DNA from: Hippopus hippopus
Lineage: Eukaryota; Mollusca; Bivalvia; Cardiida; Cardiidae
Assembly: GCA_946811185.2 (NCBI GenBank)
Contig: OX328099.1
Span: forward strand, 68,762,714 to 68,826,713
Direction: 5' to 3'
DNA length: 64,000 nucleotides
The translations under genes were made by a program, and so were the position numbers. The notes beneath the pieces were generated by a model. That model had not been told where the DNA came from and ran no database searches. It saw only the letters and a program-made list of their open reading frames with translations. The first letter of the stretch is position 1. Each line of letters starts with the position of its first letter. Below are positions 18,811 through 29,194 of this stretch, piece by piece.

Positions 18811-21800
18811 ATGAGTTTCCTAAATAGATTTACGAGTGCAGCAAGACGAGCTGCGTCTAATATTTACTCAGCTGTCGTTCCGGAATCTATACAAAGAAGA
18901 GTAACTGATTTTGGTAACTGGCTAACTGGTAATGTGGAGACACCACAGATACCGCAAGTGTTGGATGAAATTGTTGCCCACGTTAGAGAAAATTACCCTC
19001 CAAGACAACCGTTTGAGATTAGAGCTTCTCAATCCGCATTTAGAGGGTATGCTACACAACATGTTATAGAGGGTAGAGAAAATTATAGCCCACAAAGATT
19101 TTTCGCAGACACGTGGATGTCTCTTATAAACACTCTTAGAAATAATTTACAAACAAAGGTAAAACTTGTACTTAGGTGTAAATTATGGTTAATGACAAAT
19201 CTTGATCAAGGTCCTGTTGAACGTGCTTTTCATAGTAGTCAACATTTAAATTTAAACGAGGAAGAAATAGAGGATTTGTTGAATAGAATGATAGATGAAG
19301 TTTTAGAAAATTTAGCTAAGTTCCAAAGAGAAGGTAGTGGTTGGACTTTTGGAAGTATAGTGCGGTTAGAACTACATACAGCTGTTTATGATCCTTTAAG
19401 AGCTAATGGTTGGTTACCTTTGCCAGAGTGGATTGCTAACAAAAAAGCAGTTATCAATATGAAAAATAAAGATGGCAAATGCTTTTTATGGTGTGTTTTA
19501 AGAGCGCTAAACCCTAAAGAGCATAATGCAGAAAGAGTTGACAAGGCTTTACAAAAAAAGGAAAGTGACTTAAACATGGAGGGAATAAAGTATCCTGTTT
19601 CGGTTGAAGATATCAATAAGTTTGAAAAACAAAATCCTGAAATTAGTGTAAACGTGTATGGATATAAGGAATATATTTATCCTCTTAGGCTTACAAAAGA
19701 TGAAAAAAGTAAACATGTTGATCTTCTTTTTACTAAAAATGAGGAAAATATGCACTATACCATCATAAAAAACTTTAATAGATTAGTAAAAAAACAAATA
19801 ACAAATACTCATAATGGAAATATAGAATGTTGTAAACGATGTCTAAATCATTTTGGTACTAAAGAACTTTTGGAAAAACATAAAAAATACTGTAACGAAC
19901 ACGAGCCTATTAGTTTAGAGATGCCAAAATCAGGTACCATGTTAGCTTTTGAAAACCATTCTAGAAAACTTGAGGTTCCCTTTGTTGTGTACGCTGATTT
20001 TGAAAGTGTTTTGGAACCAATACACACATGCCAACCAAACCCAGAAAAAAGTTATACTATACAACGTCAAAAACATGTACCTTGTAGTTTTTACTATATT
20101 ATAAAATGCTTTGACGATGTTGTGTGTGCTCCTATAAAAAAAAGTTATGTTGGAAAAAATGCTGAGGAAGTTTTTATAAACTGGTTAAAAGATGATATAA
20201 AAGAAATTCATCAGCGGTACCACCAAAACCCAAAGCCTATTGTAATTTCAATAGAGGAAAAAATAAAACATACACAACAAATACACTGTTGGATTTGTGG
20301 TGAAAAATTTACAAAAGATAATCTTAGAGTAAGAGATCATTGTCATTTCACAGGTAAATATAGAGGTGCCGCACACAATGAATGCAGCCTAAAAGCTAAA
20401 AATCCTAACTTCACACCTGTGTACTTTCATAATCTTAGTGGATATGATGTCCATCTTTTTATTAAATGTCTTGGCAAATCTAAAGGAAGATTGATTGTAT
20501 TCCAAATAATGAAGAGAAATATATTAGTTTTAGTAAAGACATTTGGGTTGGAAAAAATATAAAACATAAAATTAGATTTCTTGATAGTTTTAAGTTCATG
20601 AATTTTACTTTAGATAAACTTTCAAGTAACTTAAAGGAAAGCCAATTAAAAATTTTATCGAGATATTTCACTAGCTCCCTGCTGCCCTTGGTTAGGAAAA
20701 AAGGAGTTTTTCCTTATGAGTACCTTGATTCATTCGATAAATTTAAAGAAGAGAAATTACCACCCAAAGAAGCATTTTACTCTAGTTTAAAGAAAAAACA
20801 TATTACTGAAGAGAAATATGAACATGCGCAAAAGGTTTGGAAAACTTTTAATATGAAAACTTTAAAGGATTATTTAGAACTTTACAATAAAATAGATGTA
20901 TTGCTTTTAGCGGATGTTTTCGAAAACTTTAGAGATGTTTGTCGTAAAAACTATGACTTAGATCCTAGTTGGTATTATACTGCTCCTGGTTTAGCTTGGG
21001 ATGCAGCATTAAAAATAACGAAAGTAAAGCTAGAGCTTTTATCTGATCCTGATATGCTTTTAATGGTTGAAAAGGGTATCAAAGGAGGTGTTACCATGTG
21101 TAGTAAAAGACACGCAAAAGCAAATAATGAGGATATGGGTGAATTATATGATTCTAGTAAACCATCAAAATATTTATTATATATAGATGCAAACAGCCTT
21201 TACCCTTGGGCAATGAGACGCCCTCTTCCTACTCATGGTTTTAAATGGATGATGGGTAAAGAATTAGAAATTTGGCAAAAAATACCATGTATATTAGAAG
21301 TAGATTTAGAATATCCTAAAGAATTACACGATTTGCACAATGACTTTTCTTTAGCACCTGAACGTTTAAAGATAGAAAAAGTAGAAAAACTTATTCCAAA
21401 CTTAAATAACAAAAAGAATTATGTTATTCATCATGAAGCTTTAAAAACATGTGTTGATTTAGGTTTAAAGATTACTAAAATACATCGAGGAATTAAGTTT
21501 GAGGAAAGCTCATGGCTTAAATCATATATTGATAAAAACATTACGCTAAGAAAAGAAGCTAAAACAGCTGAAAATAAATTTGAGAAAGAATTTTTTAAGT
21601 TGATGAACAACTCAGTCTTTGGTAAGACTATGGAAAACCTGAGAAATAGAGTAACGATAGAACTGGTTTCTAGTAAGGAGCGTTATAAGAAATTGGTAGC
21701 AAAACCAAACTATAACCACACAACAATATTCGATGAAAACCTAACAGCGGTACACATGAAAAACACTAAGTTAAAATATAATAAACCTATTTACTCAGGA

Positions 21801-22370
21801 TTAAGCATTTTAGATATTAGTAAAACACATATGCAAAAAACTTATTATAATTACTTTAAAGCTAAGTATAGTGAAAAGGTTAAAATGTGTTATACCGATA
21901 CAGATAGTTTTATTCTTGAGATAGAAACTAAAAATTTGTATAAGGATATGGAAAAAGATGTGTTTGAAATGTTTGATACAAGCGAATATCCTAAAGATCA
22001 TTTCTTAAAAAATAATTGTAATGAGGGAGTAGTTGGAAAGTTTAAAGATGAGTTAGGTGGTAAGATTATGATTGAGTTTGTTGGTTTAGGAGCAAAAATG
22101 TATGCTTATATAACTTTAGATGGTAATGAAGCTAAAAGATGTAAAGGTGTTAAAAAAGCGGTTATCAAGAGAGAGATAAACTTTAATAATTACAAAGAGT
22201 GTTTGCTTACAGAAAAGGATCAGTATAGAAAGATGACTGTTTTAAGAAGTAGGGGTCATAATATGTATACTGAAGAGTTAAACAAAAAAGCGTTAGGATC
22301 AAGTGATGATAAAAGGTTTGTTTTGGAAAACAAGACTGATACATTAGCTTGGGGACATCATAAAATATAA
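18811..22370 (+). pseudogene. POLB: Protein-primed family B DNA polymerase, one frameshift
   Basis: Two frames, 18,811-20,562 and 20,598-22,370, together cover a full polymerase of about 1,180 codons; the frame changes near 20,490. The N-terminus (about 1-100) is Polinton-1-specific. Then come a conserved region of unknown role (CFLWCVLRALNP), a C2H2-like finger (CKRCLNHF...HKKYC), Exo I (YADFES), an endonuclease-VII-like zinc module (CWIC...DHCHFTGKYRGAAH), Exo II (HNLSGYD), Exo III (LYNKIDVLLL), and Pol motifs A (DANSLYP), B (NNSVFGKT) and C (YTDTDS). All catalytic motifs are present, so the break looks recent or is an assembly error. The last codons lie in the right TIR and the stop lies within the shared hairpin. 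Confidence 0.9.
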
Positions 22371-22396
22371 CTTTATTTATAAACAAGTTATATTTT
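22362..22396. terminator. Hairpin between convergent PolB and TIR gene B
   Basis: Arms AAAATATAACTT and AAGTTATATTTT as in the left TIR. The polymerase stop codon lies in the first arm, and the stop of the convergent minus-strand gene abuts the second. Inferred bidirectional 3'-end signal. Confidence 0.55.
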
Positions 22397-22900
22397 TTAA
22401 ATCCCAACCTTTTTAATTATTTCTTTAGTCACACCTCTAAAATTTGTAATATCTATTACTTTGTTTTCTATCTTTTCTTTAGTACGTGGTAAAAGTCTGT
22501 TATTATTCTCACACATGTCAAAAAACATTAGCCAGACTTTGTATAATATTTCGTTTCTAGTTAACTTTCTATCTAATTTAATTCCTTTAGTTTTATTATA
22601 CATTAGTACTAAATTTTTCTTAGACGCGTTTTTGCATACGTAAATTTGTTTCCAAAATGCAACCTTTTTACTTGGATCTTGTTTGATTAAGGGATCTATA
22701 GAATCTAAAATACTGTTTGTGTAGTTAGCTAGAAGTACAGCGAATCTTGCTGAAATTTCTTTGTCTGAAATTAAGTTTTTAAATTTATCTTTAACTATAT
22801 CTACGTTTATCAAATTCTCTTTCATGTTATCTATAGACTTCATTAACGAGTCGTCTTTGTCTAAGTTTAATTCTTTTAGAAAATCTTTTAGTGGTTCCAT
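22397..22900 (-). CDS. TIR-encoded hypothetical protein B, full length
   Basis: 167 aa, helical and Lys/Asn-rich, with no recognised domain. Motif-like conserved parts: LKDFLKELNLDKDDSL at the start, FAVLLANYTNSILDSIDPLIKQ in the middle, and FFDMCENNNRLLPRTKEKIENKV near the end. The last of these lies in the 37 residues missing from the left copy. Reads inward from the right tip and converges on PolB with 26 bases between stops. The two TIR copies would be expressed from both ends of the element. Function unknown. Confidence 0.6.
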   Translation of the reverse strand: MEPLKDFLKELNLDKDDSLMKSIDNMKENLINVDIVKDKFKNLISDKEISARFAVLLANYTNSILDSIDPLIKQDPSKKVAFWKQIYVCKNASKKNLVLMYNKTKGIKLDRKLTRNEILYKVWLMFFDMCENNNRLLPRTKEKIENKVIDITNFRGVTKEIIKKVGI

Positions 22901-22994
22901 ATGTTTTTTAAAACTTTTTTTTTAAATTTCAAAATATTTTTCTATATAATTTCATCTATACAAATTTTTTTTTTAAAAATTTTAGAATTGGTGC

Positions 22995-23339
22995 CTAGTG
23001 TAATTTATGCGGTCTTATAGAGCAATCAGACCATATCTCTATCGGAAATGCATCGCCTGGCATCCATATTTCTATTGGTTCTTGGAAATTAATATTGCTT
23101 GTGTGATAGTGAACAGCAAGACCCCATTCTTCGTTTGATGGGATGGGATAAATAGTTGTGGGAGGTGGTTGTGGTTCTTCTAACATAAAGAGAGCGAAGG
23201 CGCGTCTAATATATAACTTTTCATAGGGCGTTAATGTTTCTATAGGAGTATTTATCTGTGGAGCGTTTGTATGTTGTATAGCGGGATTTAGAGCTATAGG
23301 TATATTATTACTAAAGGGGGGTTTTTCTTGTTCTTTCAT
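22995..23339 (-). CDS. TIR-encoded hypothetical protein A, right copy
   Basis: 114 aa, mirror copy of the protein at 6,761-7,105 with two replacements. Same Pro-rich centre and Trp-containing C-terminus. Both copies are preceded by a long, very AT-rich stretch beginning about 300 bases inside the terminus. Not found in element 2. Function unknown. Confidence 0.6.
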   Translation of the reverse strand: MKEQEKPPFSNNIPIALNPAIQHTNAPQINTPIETLTPYEKLYIRRAFALFMLEEPQPPPTTIYPIPSNEEWGLAVHYHTSNINFQEPIEIWMPGDAFPIEIWSDCSIRPHKLH

Positions 23340-23643
23340 TATGGGTATAATGTTTAAAAAATGTGAGATGAATTTTTTTCAAAATATTTTTCTATATAAT
23401 TTTCTCTATAAAAAATTTTTTTATAATTTTTTTTAAATTTTTTTTTACCTAGACTGACTAGTCTAAACAGCTTTAGCTTTTTAGTCGACTGTTGGGGCTT
23501 GTGCGAATGGGGGTTAGTGGGTGTGGGATGGGGTTTTGTGGATTGGAGAATTTAAAAATTTGAATTTTTCGAATCGCATTGGGGTTTTGCCTAATTATTT
23601 TGGGTTTTGAGTTAGATAACCCATATTATATACTACTAGAATT

Positions 23644-26066
23644 CAATCGTGTAACTTTTTCAACACAAATGCCGTCATATTTACAAGTATATTTCGGGTT
23701 AAATAAAGAACCGACATTCCGAACGATTTTTGAACGAAATTAGGTTTGGCCCCCCCTCCCCCCCCCCCCCCACGGACCGGATTGTAACGTTGGTTTTGGC
23801 AACCAATTTTTTTAACCTTTTTAGATATTTTGAACTGCATTCAGTAACTATTATGAATTCACTGGCTCTGTCAATTGCATAAAGATCGGTGTTTTTGCAC
23901 AATTTCCTGTGGCCAACAAGCATTTTGACACAGAATAAGTGACAGGGTGGACCAACGATTCGAAGGGCTTAATTGACGGTTTTATTTCACGAATATTTAA
24001 ATGAAGTTCTGTTTACCAAAATTATTTTTATAACCCCCACATAAATTAATGTGAAATGCCTGTATAACCATAGTCCCTACTTGAATCATGTATATTCAAC
24101 GATAACAACATATTCAGCACTTCGGTCTTGTGCTAGAAGCTGAATTTAGACATGGGAAACCCCGACCTCATTGCGTGGCTTTAAATATCCATTGAACAGT
24201 TCATGAAAAAAGATGATGTATACCAAAACTCAACTAAAATGCTTCCTATCACTAGAACTAACTTTTTTGGTTAATATAAATGAACAGTTCTAAGTCAATT
24301 AGCTTCGGTTTTTGAAGCGCGATGAACGGGACGGACGAGTGTAAAATTTAGCGTCCATTGGCCTTCTCTTGACAGCAGCACTAGAATACCAGAAAATAAA
24401 AAATAATGCTTTTTGCAGTATTTCTGCTCAAGCAAATTAATACGAAAATCAAGTTGTGGAATTGAAATTCACGTAATAAATTTTGGCTACACGCGAAACC
24501 TCACGCAAGAAAAAAAAATAAATAAAAAAGAGCCATTTTTCCGTTATCTTGTGTAAAATGACAGTTTTGTAGTAAATTGACACCCTTATTTGACATTTTC
24601 TTTGTCAAATCATGCGGAAATACCTATCCATAAATTAACAGACATGAAAAATTGATCGGTGCAAAAAACGTTCCGTTAGACTTAGCCCGATCAGAGACTT
24701 CAGACCGTCTTTTCAGCTTTTTAATTACTTTAAACAGAAAATTTTCACAATTATCTTGATCTAACAGACTTTTTTTGCTGCAAATAATAAATATGGGTTG
24801 CTTAAGCTGTAGTTGAGAACCATTATTGTCCAACCCTCTAATATGAAAGCTTAACCACAGATTTACAGCTCAGGGGTTAAGTGTACCCTAAGCGAAAATA
24901 CCGGTTTTGGTTCCTTCTATCAATTTATTAGCAGCTGTGAAGAAGGACTAAGAATTTTCTTCAAAACTACTTTATCATAAATCACTTGAAAATATTCAGT
25001 GTCTTAATAAAAGGGTTGGAAATATTCACTCTCAGTAATAACAGCGAGTGGTCTGGAATTTTTTTTCCGTCGTATGAGACAAAAAAAAAAAAAAAAACTC
25101 TGATCCAAAAAAGGTCATAAAAATGCCACTAAAACCGATCTTTCCTTTAGAAACATGCATACGGTCTTGTTTTGGTTGCAGTTCCTAAATTAACAGCAGT
25201 GAAACTATTGTTTGCATTCAAATAAGGGGTTCATAAAAAAAGGTGACGTCTTTCACTTCATAGTACGCAAGAAAACTGGGATGCATTCCGGGTTAGAAAA
25301 CATGCACCCCTCGGAAACACGTCGATCGACGATAATCTAATTCCTCTTTCATGAAATGAAGCTTTTCAATATTTACCAAAGTTATAGTTTACATAAATAC
25401 TTGGAGCCTCACTGCCGTACGTTCATTTGTGTCCATGTCTTTATCTACGTAAAATAAAGCCATGCACATAAAACATCTTAAAATCTGATATGTAACACTT
25501 AACCAGTCATTCAAGAAAGTTGTCACTCTATTTAACACACCAACTCCAGAAAGTATCAGAAACTCATGTTGGACAAGGAATCCGGGGAAATCGATTCAGA
25601 ATACGTGGGAACGAACTAGATTTGGGATGAATTACTAGGACATTCTCTCGGCGTTTCTTTTATTTATAAACAGTCTTAAAACTCGATAACTGTCTGTTAT
25701 GGACCATTAGACGATTCAGTACTTCTTTCTAGGCAAAGTTATGTTTGTGAATGAGGGTTGCCCCTTTCTGTAACACTTTAATGAAGGTAAAGGAATTTCG
25801 TTTAAAAAAATTCTTTTAGTTGCGTTAACTACACACTTACACACCGGTTTCACTTCAAAAATAGGGTAGTGTGAAATAGAAGCGGATTTAACTCATAAAA
25901 CGTAAGTATTTTACAATCAAATCTTTAAAATCGGTTCAATATTGATTTATCTTGTTACCGATATAAGTTTTATTGGGCACTTTGTATTTTAAGTGTCCGA
26001 ATTTGTTGCTCAAACAGCGACAAAATTCGATGTCGGAGTTTGCTAAAGAAACCTAAGAAGGAACCG
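23644..26066. other. Spacer right of Polinton 1, no gene seen
   Basis: AT-rich unique-looking DNA. A C-run tract lies at about 23,752-23,772 and an A-run at about 25,081-25,097. No protein-like frame, tRNA or transposon end was found on either strand. Confidence 0.5.
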
Positions 26067-26125
26067 ATAAGACCCTACGTACACGATCAATGTCAAAATG
26101 TGAAATAACGTACGTAGGGTCTTAT
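26067..26125. repeat. Perfect 16-base inverted repeat
   Basis: ATAAGACCCTACGTAC at 26,067-26,082 and its exact reverse complement at 26,110-26,125, separated by 27 bases. Could be a small foldback insertion or a structured element. It stands alone with no neighbouring gene. Confidence 0.6.
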
Positions 26126-26696
26126 AAATAGGACTACGAAAACCCGTAACCCAGTTTTCATACATTGTTGCAATGGACATATGTTCGGTCGATTTCTGAT
26201 CTAAAGAGGTCCAACTAACCTAGTTTTGGCAATTAAATAATGTTTCTAACCATTTCAATCTTGAAATGCACCCGAGTCGAGTGTTCGGGGGCGTTTAGAA
26301 ACATATTGCCGCTTTGATATGTTTCGCACCAGTGTAGTTTCGCACCTAAGTCTTCTTTGCACCATATTTAATGCTGCCGATAATGACATTTGCAATTAAA
26401 CGGTCTCAGTTTAATTATTTAATTGCCTTAGAAAGCTAGTTGCATACATAGGTACAAAGAAAATTCTTAATTGACTGTGAGTTAATGGCTTCAAAACCTA
26501 TTTTGGCATCTTTTGTTGAATTATTTTCAGGTTTCTAAATTCATTAGTTCACTGGGAACTGAGTAAATAGGCTTAACCATTTCTAGAGCGCCGAATAAAT
26601 CAAACGGGCATTTATCCTAGAAATAAGATCTCATAAGAATAATGTTGAGGTTGCCTTTGTCTGGAATGTAATAGCAAAGCGATCAATGTAGGTCAG

Positions 26697-26729
26697 AGAT
26701 CAGACTGCACACTTTGTGCAGTCTGATCT
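26697..26729. repeat. 33-base hairpin repeat, copy 2
   Basis: AGATCAGACTGCA, 7-base loop, TGCAGTCTGATCT, a perfect stem. The flanking sequence (TTGATCTA) is also shared with other copies. Confidence 0.75.
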
Positions 26730-28816
26730 TGATCTAGAGTACATTGTTCACAAAAGCAACTTAAGTGGTAAAAGAAACTTTGAGGGCTATAACAAAGAAT
26801 TGCAGACTTTTCGAATAGATCTACTCAAGATCAGTACAAGTACTTGTGCTTGCTCATTTAGGTGTAGCCCTTACAATTGTAATATTTCTAATGATGAAAT
26901 ATTCTGTAGAAGGTGTTTTTTTTTTTTTTTTTTTTTAAATACATTGCTTTATCCTTTTTCTGCAGGTGGGCAGATAGGCCATGAAATCCTAATTTCAGAC
27001 TATGCAGTTGTCACTGTGCTGATAGTATAAAAGGAGATGGGCCAAGCTTGTTATTTTACAGCCAGGTGAAATTTCCAGATAAAGCTACAGCAATGAGGTT
27101 ACTATATTACAGTATTTTAATTATCTAGGATTCATAAATATTTAACCAATTGGTCTACCGGTATAAAGAGGATAAAAGTCAAATTTGACTTATACTTTTC
27201 ATATTTCAATATTGATGAAAGTAGTTAATGAGACACATATTACAAATAGTATTTGCAGAGCCTGAGGGAAAATAAAATTTGGCTCTAAAGATGGGTTTTG
27301 ACAAAAAAAATGGCAGAAAACATTGTTGAAGGACAAAATGCTGGTAACCAGGAATTTCTTATCCAACAATGCTCTCAATACCTTTTACGTCAGAGTGCTC
27401 CCAAAAAACACTGGATTTTTTTGTAAAGGATTCAAGTGGAAGTAACCAAATTTTGCAAAAACTGACATGCTATGTTTCCCAATCAAATCAATTCTAATGT
27501 AGTACACAAGATAGCAAAGTGTGCAGGGAGACACTCAGGCTTTGATAGAATTCTGGTCTGATCAATGTTCACAGAAATGGGTATCCTGAAGGACTGCACT
27601 CATATTTCAAGTTAATGATTTTCATAATTTCATTTCAGATGCTGTTGTTCATTTCTAATATGCTACACAGGATGTCACCTTTAGACATCCAGTTGGTGGT
27701 CACATGTTTGAAGATCAGAAACTGACCACTTTATTTCAGCCAACACAAAATTTCATGCATGTTGGCTCTACAGTGAGATTCAACAGCTTCAGAACAATTA
27801 TATTATCTGTCCAAAACATCTGTTCAGTGCTGCATGAAATATTATGTATTTTAGAAGCTTTGGATATGCCACGCCAGTAAAGTACAAGACAAGATTCATT
27901 AATTCATGACAGTCCAAAAGATAGCAGGGTGTACCATAAGATATGAATTGCCAGTCATTTTCTTATAATACTTAGAAGAGTAGGCATCCTGTTAGCTCTT
28001 TTTAAAATGAGCTTGTGTTTAAACAACCGGGGGGGGGGGGGGGAGCTGTAACAATTGTGAGAAAAAGAGAAAATATTGGAAATTCTTTTCCCACAGTGTT
28101 TTCTACCCATTCAAAGACAAATTTCACCAGTTGAGCTATATATAACCTGCTAATCCTCTCAATTTGAACCAGTCCAAATGTTGTTTTGTGAGTTAACCTT
28201 TTACCAAATAATTCTGTTTTTAATACCCTGATGCAGAGAGCTTTTGACAACATTGAAGGAAGAGGAGAAAAAAGCTAGTCACAGCTTTTAATACTTTTCC
28301 GACAACGTCTCCTTTCATAAATAAACCTCAAAATTTGAGCTACAATTGTGTCATCCTCCAACATTGCTTTCAAAATAGACATGTCGAAAATTTTGTTCAA
28401 TGGTTAAAAGTTAAAATAGTTGAATGTGTTCTCCTAATGGCAATCTAGTTTCTTCATTCTTGATTTTTATACCAGGCCTACTTCTTATACAGCCCTTGTT
28501 TAAAGGGCAAATCCTAAAATATTTTGACCAGACTGTTTTTTTCCTTTAATCAGCTGCAAATGATGTCAGTTAAACATGTGTCCGTCATTTTTCATAAATA
28601 CCACCCTGTAACATGCCATAAGCCACGGCCGAATTGTCATGCTGATACACGGCCCTAAAAATGGTACATGGCTTACTTCCCCTGATTCGCTTATCTCCCG
28701 TGCATGTGTGACGTCATTGTCGAGTCACTCTGTGTATACCGTCAGTAGACATTAAGTAGGAACGCGGATGATTGTATGCAGTTATCTGAGTATTAACTGA
28801 GAATTGAGCCGAAAAA
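26730..28816. other. Repeat-bearing spacer before THAP exon
   Basis: No gene supported. Contains foldback-repeat copies at about 27,316-27,372 and 28,050-28,110, a G-run at 28,029-28,043 and a T-run near 26,917. The last 130 bases (CTTATCTCCC at about 28,690 and a CRE-like TGACGTCA at about 28,709) may be the promoter of the THAP exon. Confidence 0.45.
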
Positions 28817-29194
28817 ATGGTAAAATGTGCAGCCTATGGCTGCAACGTCGATTCGGGAACTCATAGAAGTAGTATTTTCAAATTTCCGAAGGAAATAAAA
28901 AGGAGGAAACTATGGATTCAACGTTTAAACCGGGGCCGGACAGTAGCGACGGACTTTTTGCCATCGGTTCATTCAAAATTGTGTCTGAAATACTTCGATG
29001 ACAGTCAGTTCTTAATAAGTCCAAAACTCGCAAAAGAAATTGGTTATAGCAATTTTAGCCTGCGGTTAAAACCTGACGCTGTGCCGACATTATTCGAAAC
29101 TCCGAGTCGAAAGGAGATAGGCCTTAAACCAAAACTCCGAAAGACAGACATTCCGCAATGGCAATTTCCAAAAAGAAAATCCAACATGAAGTAG
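28817..29194 (+). CDS. THAP-domain first exon (altered zinc ligand)
   Basis: 125 aa. A THAP zinc-finger domain at residues 1-88: MVKCAAYGC with the first two cysteines, FKFPK, a tryptophan in RRKLWI, then LCLKYF, and the AVPTLF box at about 87-92. THAP domains bind DNA through a C2CH zinc site. Here the fourth ligand position reads Cys-x-x-Tyr instead of Cys-x-x-His, so zinc binding may be impaired. The frame ends 30 residues after the domain, and GTAGGT/GTAATT at the end could be a splice donor, so this is probably a first exon. THAP domains also occur in P-element and Kolobok transposases, so a transposon origin is possible. Confidence 0.65.
   Translation: MVKCAAYGCNVDSGTHRSSIFKFPKEIKRRKLWIQRLNRGRTVATDFLPSVHSKLCLKYFDDSQFLISPKLAKEIGYSNFSLRLKPDAVPTLFETPSRKEIGLKPKLRKTDIPQWQFPKRKSNMK

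Larger units (their letters stand above)
6463..23637. mobile_element. Polinton/Maverick element 1, 17.2 kb
   Basis: Self-synthesising, virus-like DNA transposon. Seen: termini 5'-AGTAGTATAT and the reverse complement ATATACTACT-3', TIRs of 1,185 and 1,297 bases, and a 6-base target duplication AGAATT at 6,457-6,462 and 23,638-23,643. Known for the family: 15-25 kb, AG termini, 6-base duplications, and retroviral-type integrase, protein-primed PolB, adenain-like protease, packaging ATPase and capsid genes. All of these are present here. Capsid protein, penton candidate, ATPase, protease and fibre-like frames are open. The polymerase, the zinc-ribbon/PLA2/integrase gene and three smaller genes carry breaks. 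The two TIRs are almost identical apart from one 111-base deletion, which suggests a fairly recent insertion or TIR homogenisation. Confidence 0.95.
22341..23637 (-). repeat. Polinton 1 right TIR
   Basis: Reverse-complement match of 6,463-7,647, here with the full-length 167-aa gene. Its inner boundary lies inside the polymerase gene, so the last ten or so codons of PolB are part of the repeat. The outer end ATATACTACT is followed by the target duplication AGAATT. Confidence 0.93.
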
